Source: Eucalyptus grandis (taxonomy: Eukaryota; Streptophyta; Magnoliopsida; Myrtales; Myrtaceae). Taken from it: 64,000 bases of DNA. The DNA lies in the NCBI RefSeq assembly GCF_016545825.1, contig NC_052620.1, positions 6,324,001-6,388,000 of the forward strand, read 5' to 3'. Positions 10,309 to 20,892 of this stretch are shown piece by piece (position 1 is the stretch's first letter; every line of letters starts with the position of its first letter). The translations under genes and the position numbers were made by a program. A model generated the notes under the pieces. That model saw nothing but the letters and a program-made list of their open reading frames with translations. It made no database searches and was not told where the DNA came from.

Positions 10309-10432
10309 ATCGATGATGACAATTCGAAGGCTTGTTTCTCAAAGAACATTCGCAGTGGCCGCCTAAGAGCTTTGCCTTCGCCAGGCTTGAGAGCTGATGC
10401 TGCTATATTCCTTCCTTGGATGTCTGAGACCT
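10309..10432 (+). ncRNA. SNORD14: U14 C/D-box snoRNA, copy 3
   Basis: Box C ATGATGA 10313-10319, box D CTGA 10424-10427, domains A and B intact. One base shorter than copy 2 in the central region (AGCTTTGCC instead of AGCTTTCGCC), which lies outside the rRNA-pairing elements. Confidence 0.92.
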
Positions 10433-10599
10433 TGCCATCCTGTACTTGCTATGTTTCATAACGTAGATTGCTATTGCTTCAGATTAGGATTTGCTCAGTC
10501 CTGTGATGTGCATACAATTATACATTGGTTGTTGACATGTCATTATGATTTTGCCGAAAATTTGTTGTTGATAGCAGATTCCTTTTGTTGATGATGTTC

Positions 10600-10724
10600 A
10601 TCGATGATGACAATTCGAAGGCTTGTTTCTCAAAGAACATTCGCAGTGGCCGCCTAAGAGCTTTCGCCTTCGCCAGGCTTGAGAGCTGATGCTGCTATAT
10701 TCCTTCCTTGGATGTCTGAGACCT
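10600..10724 (+). ncRNA. SNORD14: U14 C/D-box snoRNA, copy 4
   Basis: Box C ATGATGA 10604-10610, box D CTGA 10716-10719, domain A CATTCGCAGT and domain B CCTTCCTTGGATGT intact. The mature region is almost identical to copy 2. Confidence 0.92.
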
Positions 10725-10889
10725 TGCCATCTTGTACTTGCTATGTTTTATCACCTAGATTTCTATTGCTTCAGATTAGGATTTGCTCAGTCTTGTGATG
10801 TGCATACAATTATACATTGGCTGTCGACATGTCATTATAATTTCGCGGAAAATTTGTTGTTGATAGTGATTCTTTTGGTGATGATATTC

Positions 10890-11014
10890 ATCGATGATGA
10901 CAATTCGAAGGCTTGTTTCTCAAAGAACATTCGCAGTGGCCGCCTAAGAGCTTTCGCCTTCGCCAGGCTTGAGAGCTAATGCTGCTATAATCCTTCCTTG
11001 GATGTCTGAGACCT
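10890..11014 (+). ncRNA. SNORD14: U14 C/D-box snoRNA, copy 5
   Basis: Box C ATGATGA 10894-10900, box D CTGA 11006-11009, both rRNA-pairing domains intact. Like copy 1 it has GAGCTAATGCTGC and CTATAATCC in the central region instead of GAGCTGATGCTGC and CTATATTCC, so copies 2-4 form the youngest group. Confidence 0.92.
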
Positions 11015-11163
11015 TGTCATCTTGTACTAGATTTGCTTTGGATTTGGATTTGGATTTGCTCAGTCTTGTGGTGTGCATACAATGGTGAATTGGCTGTTGA
11101 TGTGCTGTTACCATTTCGTGGGAAAGATGTTGTTAAGAGTGATTCTTTTTGGTAATGATATTC

Positions 11164-11288
11164 ATCGATGATGACAATTCGAAGGCTTGTTTCTCAAAGA
11201 ACATTCGCAGTGGCCGCCTAAGAGCTTTCGCCTTCGCCGGGCTTGAGAGCTAGTGCTGCTTCAATCCTTCCTTGGATGTCTGAGATCC
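11164..11288 (+). ncRNA. SNORD14: U14 C/D-box snoRNA, copy 6
   Basis: Box C ATGATGA 11168-11174, box D CTGA 11280-11283, domain A and domain B intact. It has GAGCTAGTGCTGC and is followed by GAGATCCC rather than GAGACCTTGCC; the sequence after it no longer matches the spacer, so it is the last unit. Confidence 0.92.
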
Positions 11289-12849
11289 CTTCTTGTAAAT
11301 TCCAAACGCATGTCATCATTTTCGGATGCTCGTGTATTGTCCATTATAGATAAGTAGCATAAACGATAACCTGGCTGTTGCTTCATGTGTGTCTGAACAG
11401 GGGAATTTACAAAGCTGTTGCTACGTCCTCGGTTTCATTGATCTCTATGGGGTCACTTTTGAGCACCAATGTCGCCGGTTCAAGTCGGAGGCGAGGAATT
11501 AGTGGGAGCTTATGAGATTCAGTGGAAGCTTAGTTGAGTTATGGCAAGATTGACAAAGAAATTGTAATATTTAGTTCTCAAGTTGCCTTAGGCTTTTTTT
11601 TGTTTTTCACCTTAGTTGGAAATGTATACATTTTGTTTTACTTAGAATAGCAGGAGTGTTTCGACCAAGAAAAGAAAGCAAAAGTGTGGTATAAGCCTAT
11701 AAGGATATTGTTTAGGTTAATGTGATGAAAAACTTCAAATTCAAATTGGTATACTTGAGATAAATTCATTCCAAATTAATTTTCTGACCATCAAAATTCC
11801 TAAATTGATTTTCGTAAAATTGGATTAATGCCACTAAAAATCATTAAATAGTTCATATGTGATAAACAGAGTCTAAACTTAAATTGTCATATTTGTCAAT
11901 TGTTATGGCAATTGCCGTTAGTGGTAAATTTGTTATAAATGTATTAATTTTAAATTTTTGTGGTTAAAAAATTAATTTATAAAAAATTTGCTATAGATGT
12001 ATAAATTTGAGGTTTTCTGTCACATTTATCATTTAGATAGGTGAAACGCAACAATTTAAGAAAACCATTAAATCTTTTTCCCAAGGCGATCCTATCATTT
12101 TACTATTCTCACCTCTAACCACTTTAATAAATAGAAAATACTAGAAAAGAATTTGTGCAATTTAATGGCATATCGATTTTTTTTTTTTTTTTTTTTGGTG
12201 AAAGTAAGTGGCATATCGATTTTGTTAAAGCTCAGTAAAATTGAAAATTTGTGAAATTTTTGGGTTTCATCTTAAACTTGCAACTTATTATTCTATCATG
12301 ATTTTAATTTAATTACTTTTTTTTTTAATCAGCAGATTTATAATAAAAAGAAAATATATCGTCTCACTCTTGGCAAAAGAATGTGTAACATATTTTTGGT
12401 TTCTTCCCAAGTTTGATTTATTAAGCCATCATAAAGTATCCCGCTCCATGAAGAAATCACACGTTGTCCACTTGGATAAACCCCTTGAAAACGGATCATA
12501 CAAATTTTATGATTTTTCATTATAATTTATACCAAGGCATTACTGATAACACAAATAACATTTATGACTTGATACCCTAACAAAACAGAACAAAATGTTT
12601 ATATAGCACTGAAATTTGCCTTTATAACGTTATTTATTGCTATTATATCTGACTTGTGGAATAACAATTTTTTTATTTTCATGTAAAACACTGTGGAAAT
12701 TATAATTCATTCTAGAATTTTGTAGCATAAAGGAAAAGGATGAGAAAGGATATATTGATTTCTTATTGAATTCTTACACCATATCAGCACTTTTCCAATT
12801 ACTCAAACCAATCACATGGAGTCAAGTGCAACGATATAACTATAAAAAT
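11289..12849. other. Downstream flank of the U14 array, then AT-rich intergenic DNA
   Basis: An acceptor-like GTGTCTGAACAG|GGG at about 11390-11403 could be the end of a host-transcript intron or chance. After 11580 the sequence is AT-rich with an 18-base T run at about 12178-12196. No gene recognised. Confidence 0.5.
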
Positions 12850-13020
12850 CGATGTCGGCTGGCTTAGTGATCAAAGCATGAAACTGTGTATTTGAGTTAG
12901 TCATACGACTTAAGTTCGATTCTCGAAGCATCATGCATAAATAATTTCACATATGGATTACTCTCGAGCCTTGACTAGCAAATTACCCAGTCCATAACAT
13001 GCTTAAAATGGCTTTGTCAA
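12850..13020 (+). mobile_element. SINE-like, tRNA-derived sequence
   Basis: A pol III A-box-like TGGCTTAGTGA (12860-12870) and a B-box-like AGTTCGATTCTC (12913-12924) lie about 43 bp apart, the spacing of a tRNA-derived promoter, followed by an unrelated ~90-bp tail. It does not fold into a complete tRNA that I can see. Ends and target duplication not resolved. Confidence 0.45.
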
Positions 13021-14393
13021 TGCATTAAATTATTGAAATCGTATATTGATGATTAGATTGCAATACTTATTAAATTTTATGACTATCAGTGGAATTTTTC
13101 CCGTAAAACTTGGCACCTAGGGATTGATTTGGAGGAATCGCATAAGGTATCTACACGATGCAGGTAAATATTTCTTCGAAATTTTGAGGCCCTCACAAGA
13201 TCCTGAAGCTCTATGTTTGCGGATGTTGACTGCATGTTGGTTAATAAGGGGAAAAAAACACCCCAAAATTAAAAATGGAAGTAAAGTTGACATTGGAAAA
13301 AATAAACTCAACATGGAACTATGGAACTGATCCGCCCTGACACATCAAATAAAGAATTAGAAAAAATATTTAAATAATACTAAAAAAAAAAAAAAACAGT
13401 GGAAGTCACATTGTGGGTCTCATCAGACAAGTTCTATCAAAGCCCCCACCATCTCATGTTATGCTCAATAAGAATATATTTCTATTGGTTTGTTTCTGTC
13501 AAATTTAAATTCGTGAATAAGAAAAGAACCAGGAAACCCTACAGGCAAAGCTCTGCACCATGCCCATAACAATGTAATGCCCTTCAAATTGGATGCTGCA
13601 GAGTTGATTTCTAAAATTTAACCGAGGATGACCCAAAATATATTTTTATTTCAATACTCTATCGATAGGATGATCATAGTTCGTTCAAAGTGAGTTAAAA
13701 AATGAGTCTGAAAGAAATATAATGGATATGTGAGTCATAAAAGTATGAATTCATATATGTGTGTGTAAAAAAGAGCAATAGGACTAAAATTCATAACTTT
13801 TAACTCCAACACTTTTTAAGACTCCTTTTATTTCACAGAAAATAAATAATTTAGAAAATATTCTCTCTAAAAATGATCACTTGTCACTTAAAATAATTAG
13901 TCAATAAAACAAATATTTTTATTATCGATAAAAATTTATGTTTAAACATTTTGTGAAGGGTGAAGACATTTATCATTTATTTATCTTTGTAAGCAATACA
14001 AGTAATCATTTTTTAAAAATATTTTCTCAACCATTCATTTTCTACGAAACAAAAAGAGTATAAAGATTGAGTGGAGTATACACAACCATATAAAGACAAT
14101 TTTACACAAGCGATCAAATCCATTGTTGATACGAGAGTTTTAATTGCTCCGTCTCTTATTAACCATCAAACCAATGATAGATAAAACCACTTGTTGCAAC
14201 TTTTTTTATGCCACCAACATATGCTTTAATGACTCAAATTATAATATGATGTATGAGTAATCTGTCTAGCTATTATGCCCTTCTTTTGCCACAAATGTTT
14301 AAACCTTGACTTCTTCCTTCTCTATTAATGGCCTCCCTCAAGTTTTAAGTAACAAAGACTAGAATTCTCAATACCGAATATGCATTTGCCTAT
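13021..14393. other. Intergenic, no gene seen
   Basis: AT-rich sequence with a poly-A run near 13381-13396. Short open stretches at 13117-13330 lie on both strands over the same bases and have no recognisable protein features. Confidence 0.55.
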
Positions 14394-15448
14394 TGTTGAG
14401 ATACACAGGTGAATTATGTCAGAAAAGTTCCGCATCGAAGAATTGGTGTGGTGTGGATGAGTTTATATTTTCTAGTTGGCTCATAATTCATTATCTTAAA
14501 CTTTTGAGTAAAAGCAAGTTCAATTGAAATGCTCTTGGAATCTCCCTAGATGAAGGTACCGGAATTTTGTTACATGCTCCCAACAAATAATATTACAGCT
14601 GATGGTTAAGTGATAGCCACTTCCAATGTGTATTGGTGTCATCAAGTCACCAAACTTCATTGGCCTTCCGATAGTGAGCAAGCGTTAGCCTCTTACATGG
14701 TTTTATGACTTTACAGAGAACTATGTTTTCAAATAGTTGCTAAGGCCTAGTTGCCATACCCCTCTTGTGAGATCTCAAGGACAAATTTTTTTAACCAATG
14801 TAGTTTCCAAGCAAGCCTTCATGGTTCGATCTAGCAAAAGAGGTTGGGCGTGAAGGTGGACGTTGTGTTGTAGTGGTTTCTAGGCAAGCCTTCATGTTTC
14901 AATATGGTGAAAGAGATTAAAGGTGAAGGTGGGCGTTGTGGAGTAACTAGCGAAAGAGACTAAAGATGAAGGCCGGTGTTGTTGGAGATTTAAGTTGAGA
15001 CATATTGATGTAAAAGGAAGCTTAAATTAAAGGGGAGCAGATTTAGCATTGAACTCACATGTGAAGTAGAAGAGATCAAGTGTGAAAGGGGGTGTTGTGG
15101 TTAAGCTAGCAAAAGAGATCAGGGATGAATGTGGGTGTTATTGGAGATTCAAATTAAGATGTGTTAATACAAAATGATACATGAGTTAAGGGGAAGTAGA
15201 CCTAATACTAAACACATGTGAGTGGAAAAATATTGAAATATATGTGTGAATCGTATTTGAAAAATCTCACATTGGAGAATTGGTGTAGTGTAGAGTAGTT
15301 AATACATTTTAGTTGGCACGTAATTTGCTATTTGAAATTTTTAAGTAAAAGTGAGTCCAGCTTGATTTGTTGATAGGCTTGGAATTGAACTCTTTCTTGA
15401 CTATCATCTCGGATGAAGGTATCAAACTTTTGTTATGCGTTTCCAATA
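14394..15448 (+). mobile_element. Small non-coding LTR element (TRIM/LARD-like)
   Basis: Two diverged direct repeats, 14394-14585 (TGTTGAGATAC ... CTCCCAACA) and 15231-15448 (TATTGAAATAT ... TTTCCAATA), share blocks such as GAGAATTGGTGTAG, TTTTCTAGTTGGC-like and GATGAAGGTA. Flanks CCTAT (14389-14393) and CCTTT (15449-15453) could be an imperfect 5-bp target duplication. The internal ~645 bp has no ORF and carries a degenerate tandem motif (GAAAGAGATTAAAGGTGAAGG, GTGGGCGTTGTGG) from about 14825 to 15160. Confidence 0.6.
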
Positions 15449-16199
15449 CCTTTTATGCTTCCTCCTTTCTTACAACGTGTGAAAAGCACGTCTATGGTGA
15501 TGGAGATTCGTTTTGAAGCTATTAATGATGCATATTTTCTAATTTTTGAATCACAGCTCATTTTTTCTAACTGAAATGACTTAAGGTCCGGCATGAACTT
15601 CAATGTAGATGAAATGGAAGAATAGGATTGTCATTCTGATTAGGGTTTTGCATTCATTTAGTGAGCTTTTGTGAACATTTCCTGAAAATTATGCCTTGGA
15701 TGTCTCGGATTTAACTTGAAATTCGGCAGAACAACTGCAAAGTGATGAAAGGATGCTTAGAGTGAAGACTGCAGAAAAGGCATGGGACAAAATATGGAAG
15801 GAGTACCTTGGCTTGTCATTCAGCCCGATTTTACTGTAATATTCTAGCGAAACTATTGTATTTATGGTGCATGACCGTGAGTTAGATATACATATTTGCG
15901 GATTTGATCTAGAAAAGAATTGAAAAGCATACATGATTCATTACTTTCTGGCTACAAGGAAGAGAAAACGCCTTACGAGTATATGCCCCCATCTCTATAT
16001 AAAAATTCTGCAAAATTTTAGTGTGCAAGCCCTAAGTAACTTTCCTACTCTCATTGCTGCAAACTTTTTTCTTGGTTCTTCTCTTACTATCATATCTAAG
16101 ATATGGAAACATCTTTCTATCTACATTCAAATGGGTTGGATGAAGGTTGTGGAAATGAATGATTCAGCACCAGAAAACATTCATTCCTCTCCAATAATT
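15449..16199. other. Intergenic / 3' flank of the peptide gene
   Basis: No convincing gene. The last part (about 16100-16199) may be 3'UTR of the minus-strand peptide gene. Short open stretches at 15689-15934 (minus) and 15933-16205 (plus) have no recognisable features. Confidence 0.5.
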
Positions 16200-16401
16200 T
16201 CATAAGTTATGTATGGGAGGCTTCTTTTGTGCCGGAGTATAATCCATAGAAAACAAGTCATTCGGTTCAGGTGGTTGCCCTTCTTTCACCTCAAGCGTTT
16301 CCACGTGACTTGTTCCTTCTCCACCAACACTCTCCCGCAAATTTCGAGCTACATAACAAGCAAAAAAGAAGCACTCAATGATTCAATTCAACATTTCCAC
16401 A

Positions 16402-16485
<84 letters not shown>

Positions 16486-16559
16486 CCAGTAGCCGTAATG
16501 GAGATGAAACAAAGCAAGACGAACATGAGAACGAGATGCTTGCACGGAAGTTTCGCCAT
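16200..16559 (-). CDS. RGF/GOLVEN/CLEL secreted signalling peptide precursor
   Basis: Two exons, 16559..16487 and 16348..16200, joined across a 138-bp intron (donor ACTG|GTAATC, acceptor GTTATGTAG|CTCG with a T-rich tract). The product is 73 aa. Residues 1-25 are a signal peptide with core LVLMFVLLCFISI. A variable linker follows (RNLRESVGG, acidic middle). The C-terminus ends DYTPAQKKPPIHN plus a final Leu. The 13-residue length, leading Asp-Tyr (tyrosine sulfation site), PP and terminal HN match the RGF/GOLVEN/CLEL family (compare RGF1, DYSNPGHHPPRHN). Known family role: sulfated, hydroxylated peptide perceived by RGFR/RGI receptor kinases to control root meristem size and gravitropism. The precursor is short for the family. 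The intron is largely a CT/GA microsatellite. A TATA box lies about 80 bp upstream. Confidence 0.88.
16404..16481. repeat. (GA)n microsatellite in the peptide-gene intron
   Basis: About 39 uninterrupted AG/GA dinucleotides (CT on the coding strand), filling over half of the 138-bp intron and starting 5 bases after the GTAATC donor. Length variation here would change intron size. Confidence 0.95.
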
Positions 16560-16638
16560 TTTAGACTCTTTTTGATTTTTCTAGCTATATCATAGGAATC
16601 ACCACCAGTTCATAGCTTTCTTCTTTGGGTTTTCACTT

Positions 16639-16648
16639 CTTTATATAC
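16639..16648 (-). promoter_or_regulatory. TATA box of the RGF/GOLVEN gene
   Basis: On the minus strand GTATATAAAG lies about 80 bp upstream of the ATG at 16559, which gives a short 5'UTR of about 50 nt. Confidence 0.65.
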
Positions 16649-16649
16649 A

Positions 16650-19600
16650 TGGACTTTATTAGAGGAGCAATAGAAGGGTAGACAATAGACAGGTTCTTTC
16701 AGGTTGACTGAGACTTAGGTTTTTGTACGCAAATGACAATGTCAACATCAATGTCTCCTAATGTCTTTCATGATAATGCTGAGTATGGGCCTCTGTAGGC
16801 ATATGTGATGTTATTGTTATCTTCTTTCGAAGGGGTGTCTCCGTCTGTTCCTTCATAGCAATCCCCTTCATGTGTGTACACATTCTTAAAAAAGAAGAAA
16901 AAACTAACTTATGCCTTCTTCCCCATCTTGAATTTCTCCTTTATTGATGGGAAAATCGACCAAAGTAAATCTTCAAAGTCCAGTAGTATTTTCATGTCCT
17001 GATGAAGTAAATAATTCTAGTCAGAAGTAAATGATAAATTCTTAAGCTAATGAAGCCGTCGTTACGTAGTATATAACAGTCATAGGTCGAGGATTGCCGA
17101 ATGATCATCGTTGCAGAATATAGAACTAGAGTGGTTTCCTGTGTTCCATGAAGAAACAGCTTTGGGAGAAAACCTCCGATGCGTCTCTTCTTTTTCCTTG
17201 CGTTAAACCGTTTGTCTCCCCTAAGTCTAAGATGTCGAGCCAAGTCAGGCTGCAATAAAGATGAGAATTCTATCGAAAACCAATCCCTTTGTGGGTACCT
17301 TCTTTGAACTTAGTTCCCATGCACTTCAGATTCAAACTTTCTGCCAAACTCATTTACCACAAGTAAATAAACCCTAGATGCTATTATCTGTCTGGTTTGT
17401 ATCTTTAACCGTCAACATGAGCTCAAGTTGAAAACAACCCTAATCCCATTATATGGTGTTCGATTTAGCCACGAGACATTCCTCCATCTCATGGAGAGAG
17501 CTGATTAGACAAACCTGTGTGGATCTAAAGAGGACCTAGGGTTTTTGGCAGCTCAGACTGTTTGGACTACATTTAATCACGAACTTGTGGATAAATGCCA
17601 TTCATCCAAACAACCCAACGTGTCTCGCCCTGGTTGGTGGCTGGACTTGTACCGAAACAGAGAGACCACACAACCAAGTTCGAGCAGTGTGGAAGATCTG
17701 CGGGCCTCAAAGTTCAGGATCTTGCTTAGCAGAGCATCCACGACCCTACATTTGCAATCCCTCATAATTGACTATGTCCCTCTTCGAACACGATGTGGTT
17801 GTCCTTACTTGTGCAATTAATGGAAGTTCCGGGAAAATAACAATGCATCTAACATGGTTGGTTAGGAAAAGAGTGTACAATTATGATCAACTTGATTTGA
17901 TCGGAAACCATGCTTTGGTTGATTAATTAGCAACTAACCGTATCTATATGCCGAGAAGAAGGCTAAGGGACAACGGTGGGGCTACAATCGCTTTCGGACG
18001 AGGCAATACGCATAGCATAATCACATGGGGAGCATCGATGATTGTCTACTAGGTGGCCCTGACCTTGTCGTCGGACTATGCAGAGTAGTGAGCGCGTGAT
18101 TTGTTGATGATTATAGCTTAAGATAGCGATGCTAATGGAGAGAGTATCATTGACTAAGTGTGCCTCACTTTGTAAATTGTTGAGTTTGAACCTTGCAAAT
18201 ATGGTTTAGAAATCGCTTAGGCACCCGGCTCAAAACCGAGAAATTGATCGACATCACCATGTCGTTGATGCTTGATCTTGCCTTGAAGGCGATCGACACC
18301 CTCTTTGGATAAATCAACCCTTCCGGTTTAGCCTTAGATTGGAACCTGATGTAGATTAAGCTCTTGTTCTCTATTGCCATTAGATGTGAACTCTTCGGCT
18401 ATCGGCTATCTGTTTGAACATACTGCTAAGAGACGGGAGAATTGTCAAATAAAAGTCATAACTTTGGACCCATGACTTATGCAAATAACAAGCGAAACTT
18501 CTAAAGAAAAAGGAAAATAAAAGGAGATGCCCACGGAATTTCTACATAAAGTACCCATGAGAGACTTTTCATTTGCTAAAATATATACGGTATAGAAAAA
18601 ACACTAAAACTAACATGTCAAATTAATTTAGTAAGATGGAATCCTCTTTAATTGCTTGAATTCAATGCATGCCCTATAAATTTTAATTCAACGCTCAGTT
18701 ACATTTTAATGCATCATATGGTAAATCATTTTTATGATATTTCTTATATTACTTCATCGAAGACGTCACCTTTTTACATAAAGAGTGATTCGAAAAAATA
18801 TCACGGGACAAATTTTGGGACCTGTTATGCACAGTTCACGCTTGGAAAAAAGATAAAAGAGAGTCGAGTCAAGTGATGGTGAAGGAGGAAGGATTTGCCA
18901 TGACTTAGTTCCAAAAGCGATTGTGCCCTGTTTTAGGAGCCATGGGCTCCACGGCCGCCCAGCATTGCCGACACGAATCAACAAACCCCACTAGCCAAAA
19001 TGACTATGGGAAGGTTCCTTTTTCCAAGATGGCTTTGGAAAGGTTCTTTTACTTGTTTGAACTCCCGATTTAGCCGCGAGTCGCCGTCGGAGAGCGAGCC
19101 CATCACGTGCCGGGGAGCGGGATTGGCTCGCGCCAAGACGACACCCGGATCACTTCTCGCCAGGTGATTCACATGGACTTTTCCATCGGAAAAAGGAGAG
19201 GGAGCCCCCGAAAGATGGGGGCAACTCAATTATTGCTGGTCTTGTCTTGTTTTCTCTCCTCTCTTCTGTCCTTCTGATTCTTCGTACTTACATCGGCTTG
19301 ATGTGTTTTGAGACGCTAGCGGCTCAAATATCACGTGAAGGTGTTGGATCATGTAGCATGCTCATCGGACTGTGGATAGCAATGCATCTTGAACTAGTGA
19401 GTTGAACTAATGAATGCTTGATGGAACACCCTTTGATTAGTCGTGTCGGGCAAACTTACATGATCTTGACATATCAAAACTCAAGTTTTTTTTTTTTTTT
19501 TGAGAATTTGATGAATAAGTACGGGATTGATTGAGCAAAAACCGATGGCTTTGATACATGTCATTTCAGAATTCAATGGAGCCACTCAATCATGAGAAAA

Positions 19601-19984
19601 CACTTTTGATTTCATTTAAAATACATCACATGGTTTGAACTTGAAACTTTGAAAGCCAAAACTCTTTTATTAGTCGTGTGGGACAAACTTACATAAAATT
19701 GACATAGCAAACCCTAGTTATTAGTAGTAGTTTTTTTCATAATTCGACGAACAAGTATGGGATGATTGAGTGAAAACCAACGGCCTGGAGACATGTAATC
19801 ACTACTTTTTGAAATAAGGATAAGTCGTTTCCAAAATATAATGGAGCCACTAAATCATGGGCAAAGAAAAAATAGTTGTTATTCATTTGATATACATCAC
19901 ATGAATCGAAATTGAAACTTTTGATAGCGGAAAAACTTTATTAGTCATGTCTAACAAACCTCCATAATCCACGTAGCAGTTAGT
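16650..19984. other. Intergenic, no gene recognised
   Basis: Mixed sequence. Short open stretches on either strand (for example minus 16992-17255, plus 17545-17820, minus 18165-18380, minus 18978-19229) have no domain I recognise. From about 19500 to 19910 there are degenerate copies of the GGAGCCACTAAATCA repeat seen again at 20378-20892. Confidence 0.5.
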
Positions 19985-20378
19985 TGTTGGGAATATCTCA
20001 TATCGATTGTGAAATGGATTGATAGTCAATTTATAAGTGTGAGGGAAAGTTTTATTATTTGAATTAGCTGTTAGGGTGAGAGAGGGCCAAGACCACCTAA
20101 TAATGGTGTCAAAACTTAGGTTATCAACACTTCTGGACCCAAAAGTCACTTGGAGAGGATTGTTGCAACTCCAAACTCAACCCGATGTATGAGGGGAGAT
20201 TGTTGGGGTTATCCTATGTCAGTTGTAGAAAAAGTTGGTGGTCAATTATAAATGTGAAGTGAAGCCTTGAGATTATTCCACATCGGTTGTGGAAATGGTT
20301 GGTGGTCGGTTTATAAATATGAGAAAAAGTCTCATCATTTTAGCTAACTTTTAGGGTGATAGAGGCCAAAACCACCGA
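19985..20378 (+). mobile_element. TRIM-like miniature LTR retrotransposon
   Basis: A first LTR (about 19985-20102) starts TGTTGGGAATATC; it is followed by TGGTGTCAAAAC (20104), a variant of the TGGTATCAGAGC initiator-Met primer-binding site. A polypurine tract GAGGGGAGAT (20191-20200) precedes a second LTR starting TGTTGGGGTTATC at 20201. Both LTRs share GGTCAATTTATAAGTGTGA- and GGCCAAxACCACC-type blocks. The second LTR carries an internal duplication (GTTGGTGGTC twice, at about 20235 and 20299). The internal region is ~100 bp with no coding capacity. Confidence 0.65.
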
Positions 20379-20892
20379 ACATTAGTATTTATAGTTATTT
20401 TCGTACTTCAATGGACAAATATGGGATAGATTGAGTGAAAATCGATGACTTATAGACGTGTAATCACAACTTTTTGCAATAAGGTCGTGTCATTTCATAA
20501 TACAATGGAGCCACTAAATCAAAAGAGAGTTGTTTATTTCATTTTATGTTCTCATGAGGAAACTCAGTGATTGATGAAGAGAGATTCAAGATATTGTTAG
20601 TTCTTGAATTGCTCGCATAAAATGAAAGAGGCCAAGACCACCCAACATTAGTATTTATAGTGCTTTTCGTAATTCAACAAACAAATATGGGATAGATTGA
20701 GTGAAAATTGATGACTTACAGACGTGTAATCACAACTTTTGCAATAAGGTTGTGTCATTTCAGAATATAACAGAGCCACTAAATCAGAAGAGAGTTGTTT
20801 ATTTCATTTTGATGTTCTCATGAAGAACCCCGATGATCGATGAAGAGAGATTCAAGATAATGTTAGATTTTGAATTGCTCGCACAAAATGAA
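20378..20892 (+). repeat. 266-bp direct tandem duplication
   Basis: Unit A starts AACATTAGTATTTATAG at 20378 and unit B starts with the same word at 20644. They stay collinear through GGATAGATTGAGTGAAAAT, GTGTAATCACAACTTTT, GAGCCACTAAATCA, TTGTTTATTTCATTTT and GAAGAGAGATTCAAGATA. Older, more diverged copies of the same words occur at 19500-19910. A short open stretch (20833-21084) starts in unit B and runs out of it; I do not recognise it. Confidence 0.8.

Larger units (their letters stand above)
9731..11288 (+). repeat. Six-copy ~291-bp tandem array of U14 snoRNA units
   Basis: Box D positions (9843, 10134, 10424, 10716, 11006, 11280) are spaced 291, 290, 292, 290 and 274 bp. Each unit is a ~125-bp U14 gene plus a ~166-bp spacer. 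The spacers of units 1-4 are also nearly identical (for example GATTAGGATTTGCTCAGTC), so whole units were duplicated. The spacer after unit 5 is shorter and more diverged. Spacers contain no second snoRNA that I can recognise; short ORFs running from the U14 body into the spacer are repeat artefacts. Confidence 0.93.

Noticed and set aside
10107..10979. Repeated short ORFs (MLLYSFLGCLRPCH...) in the tandem array
   Set aside because: They start inside the U14 body and run into the spacer; they repeat only because the RNA units repeat. The conserved parts are rRNA-pairing and C/D boxes, not codons.
9731..11288. Polyubiquitin or other tandem protein-coding repeat
   Set aside because: The 291-bp period and lack of a continuous frame across units rule it out; the U14 elements explain the conservation.
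12850..12930. tRNA gene
   Set aside because: A- and B-box-like words are present, but no cloverleaf with paired acceptor and anticodon stems can be drawn; SINE-like is the better reading.
16209..16595. Plus-strand ORF running through the GA microsatellite (ERERER...)
   Set aside because: It is a by-product of the dinucleotide repeat; the minus strand carries the real spliced gene.
18165..19229. Minus-strand ORFs in the 17-19 kb region
   Set aside because: Short, without conserved motifs, and not joinable to neighbours by good splice sites.
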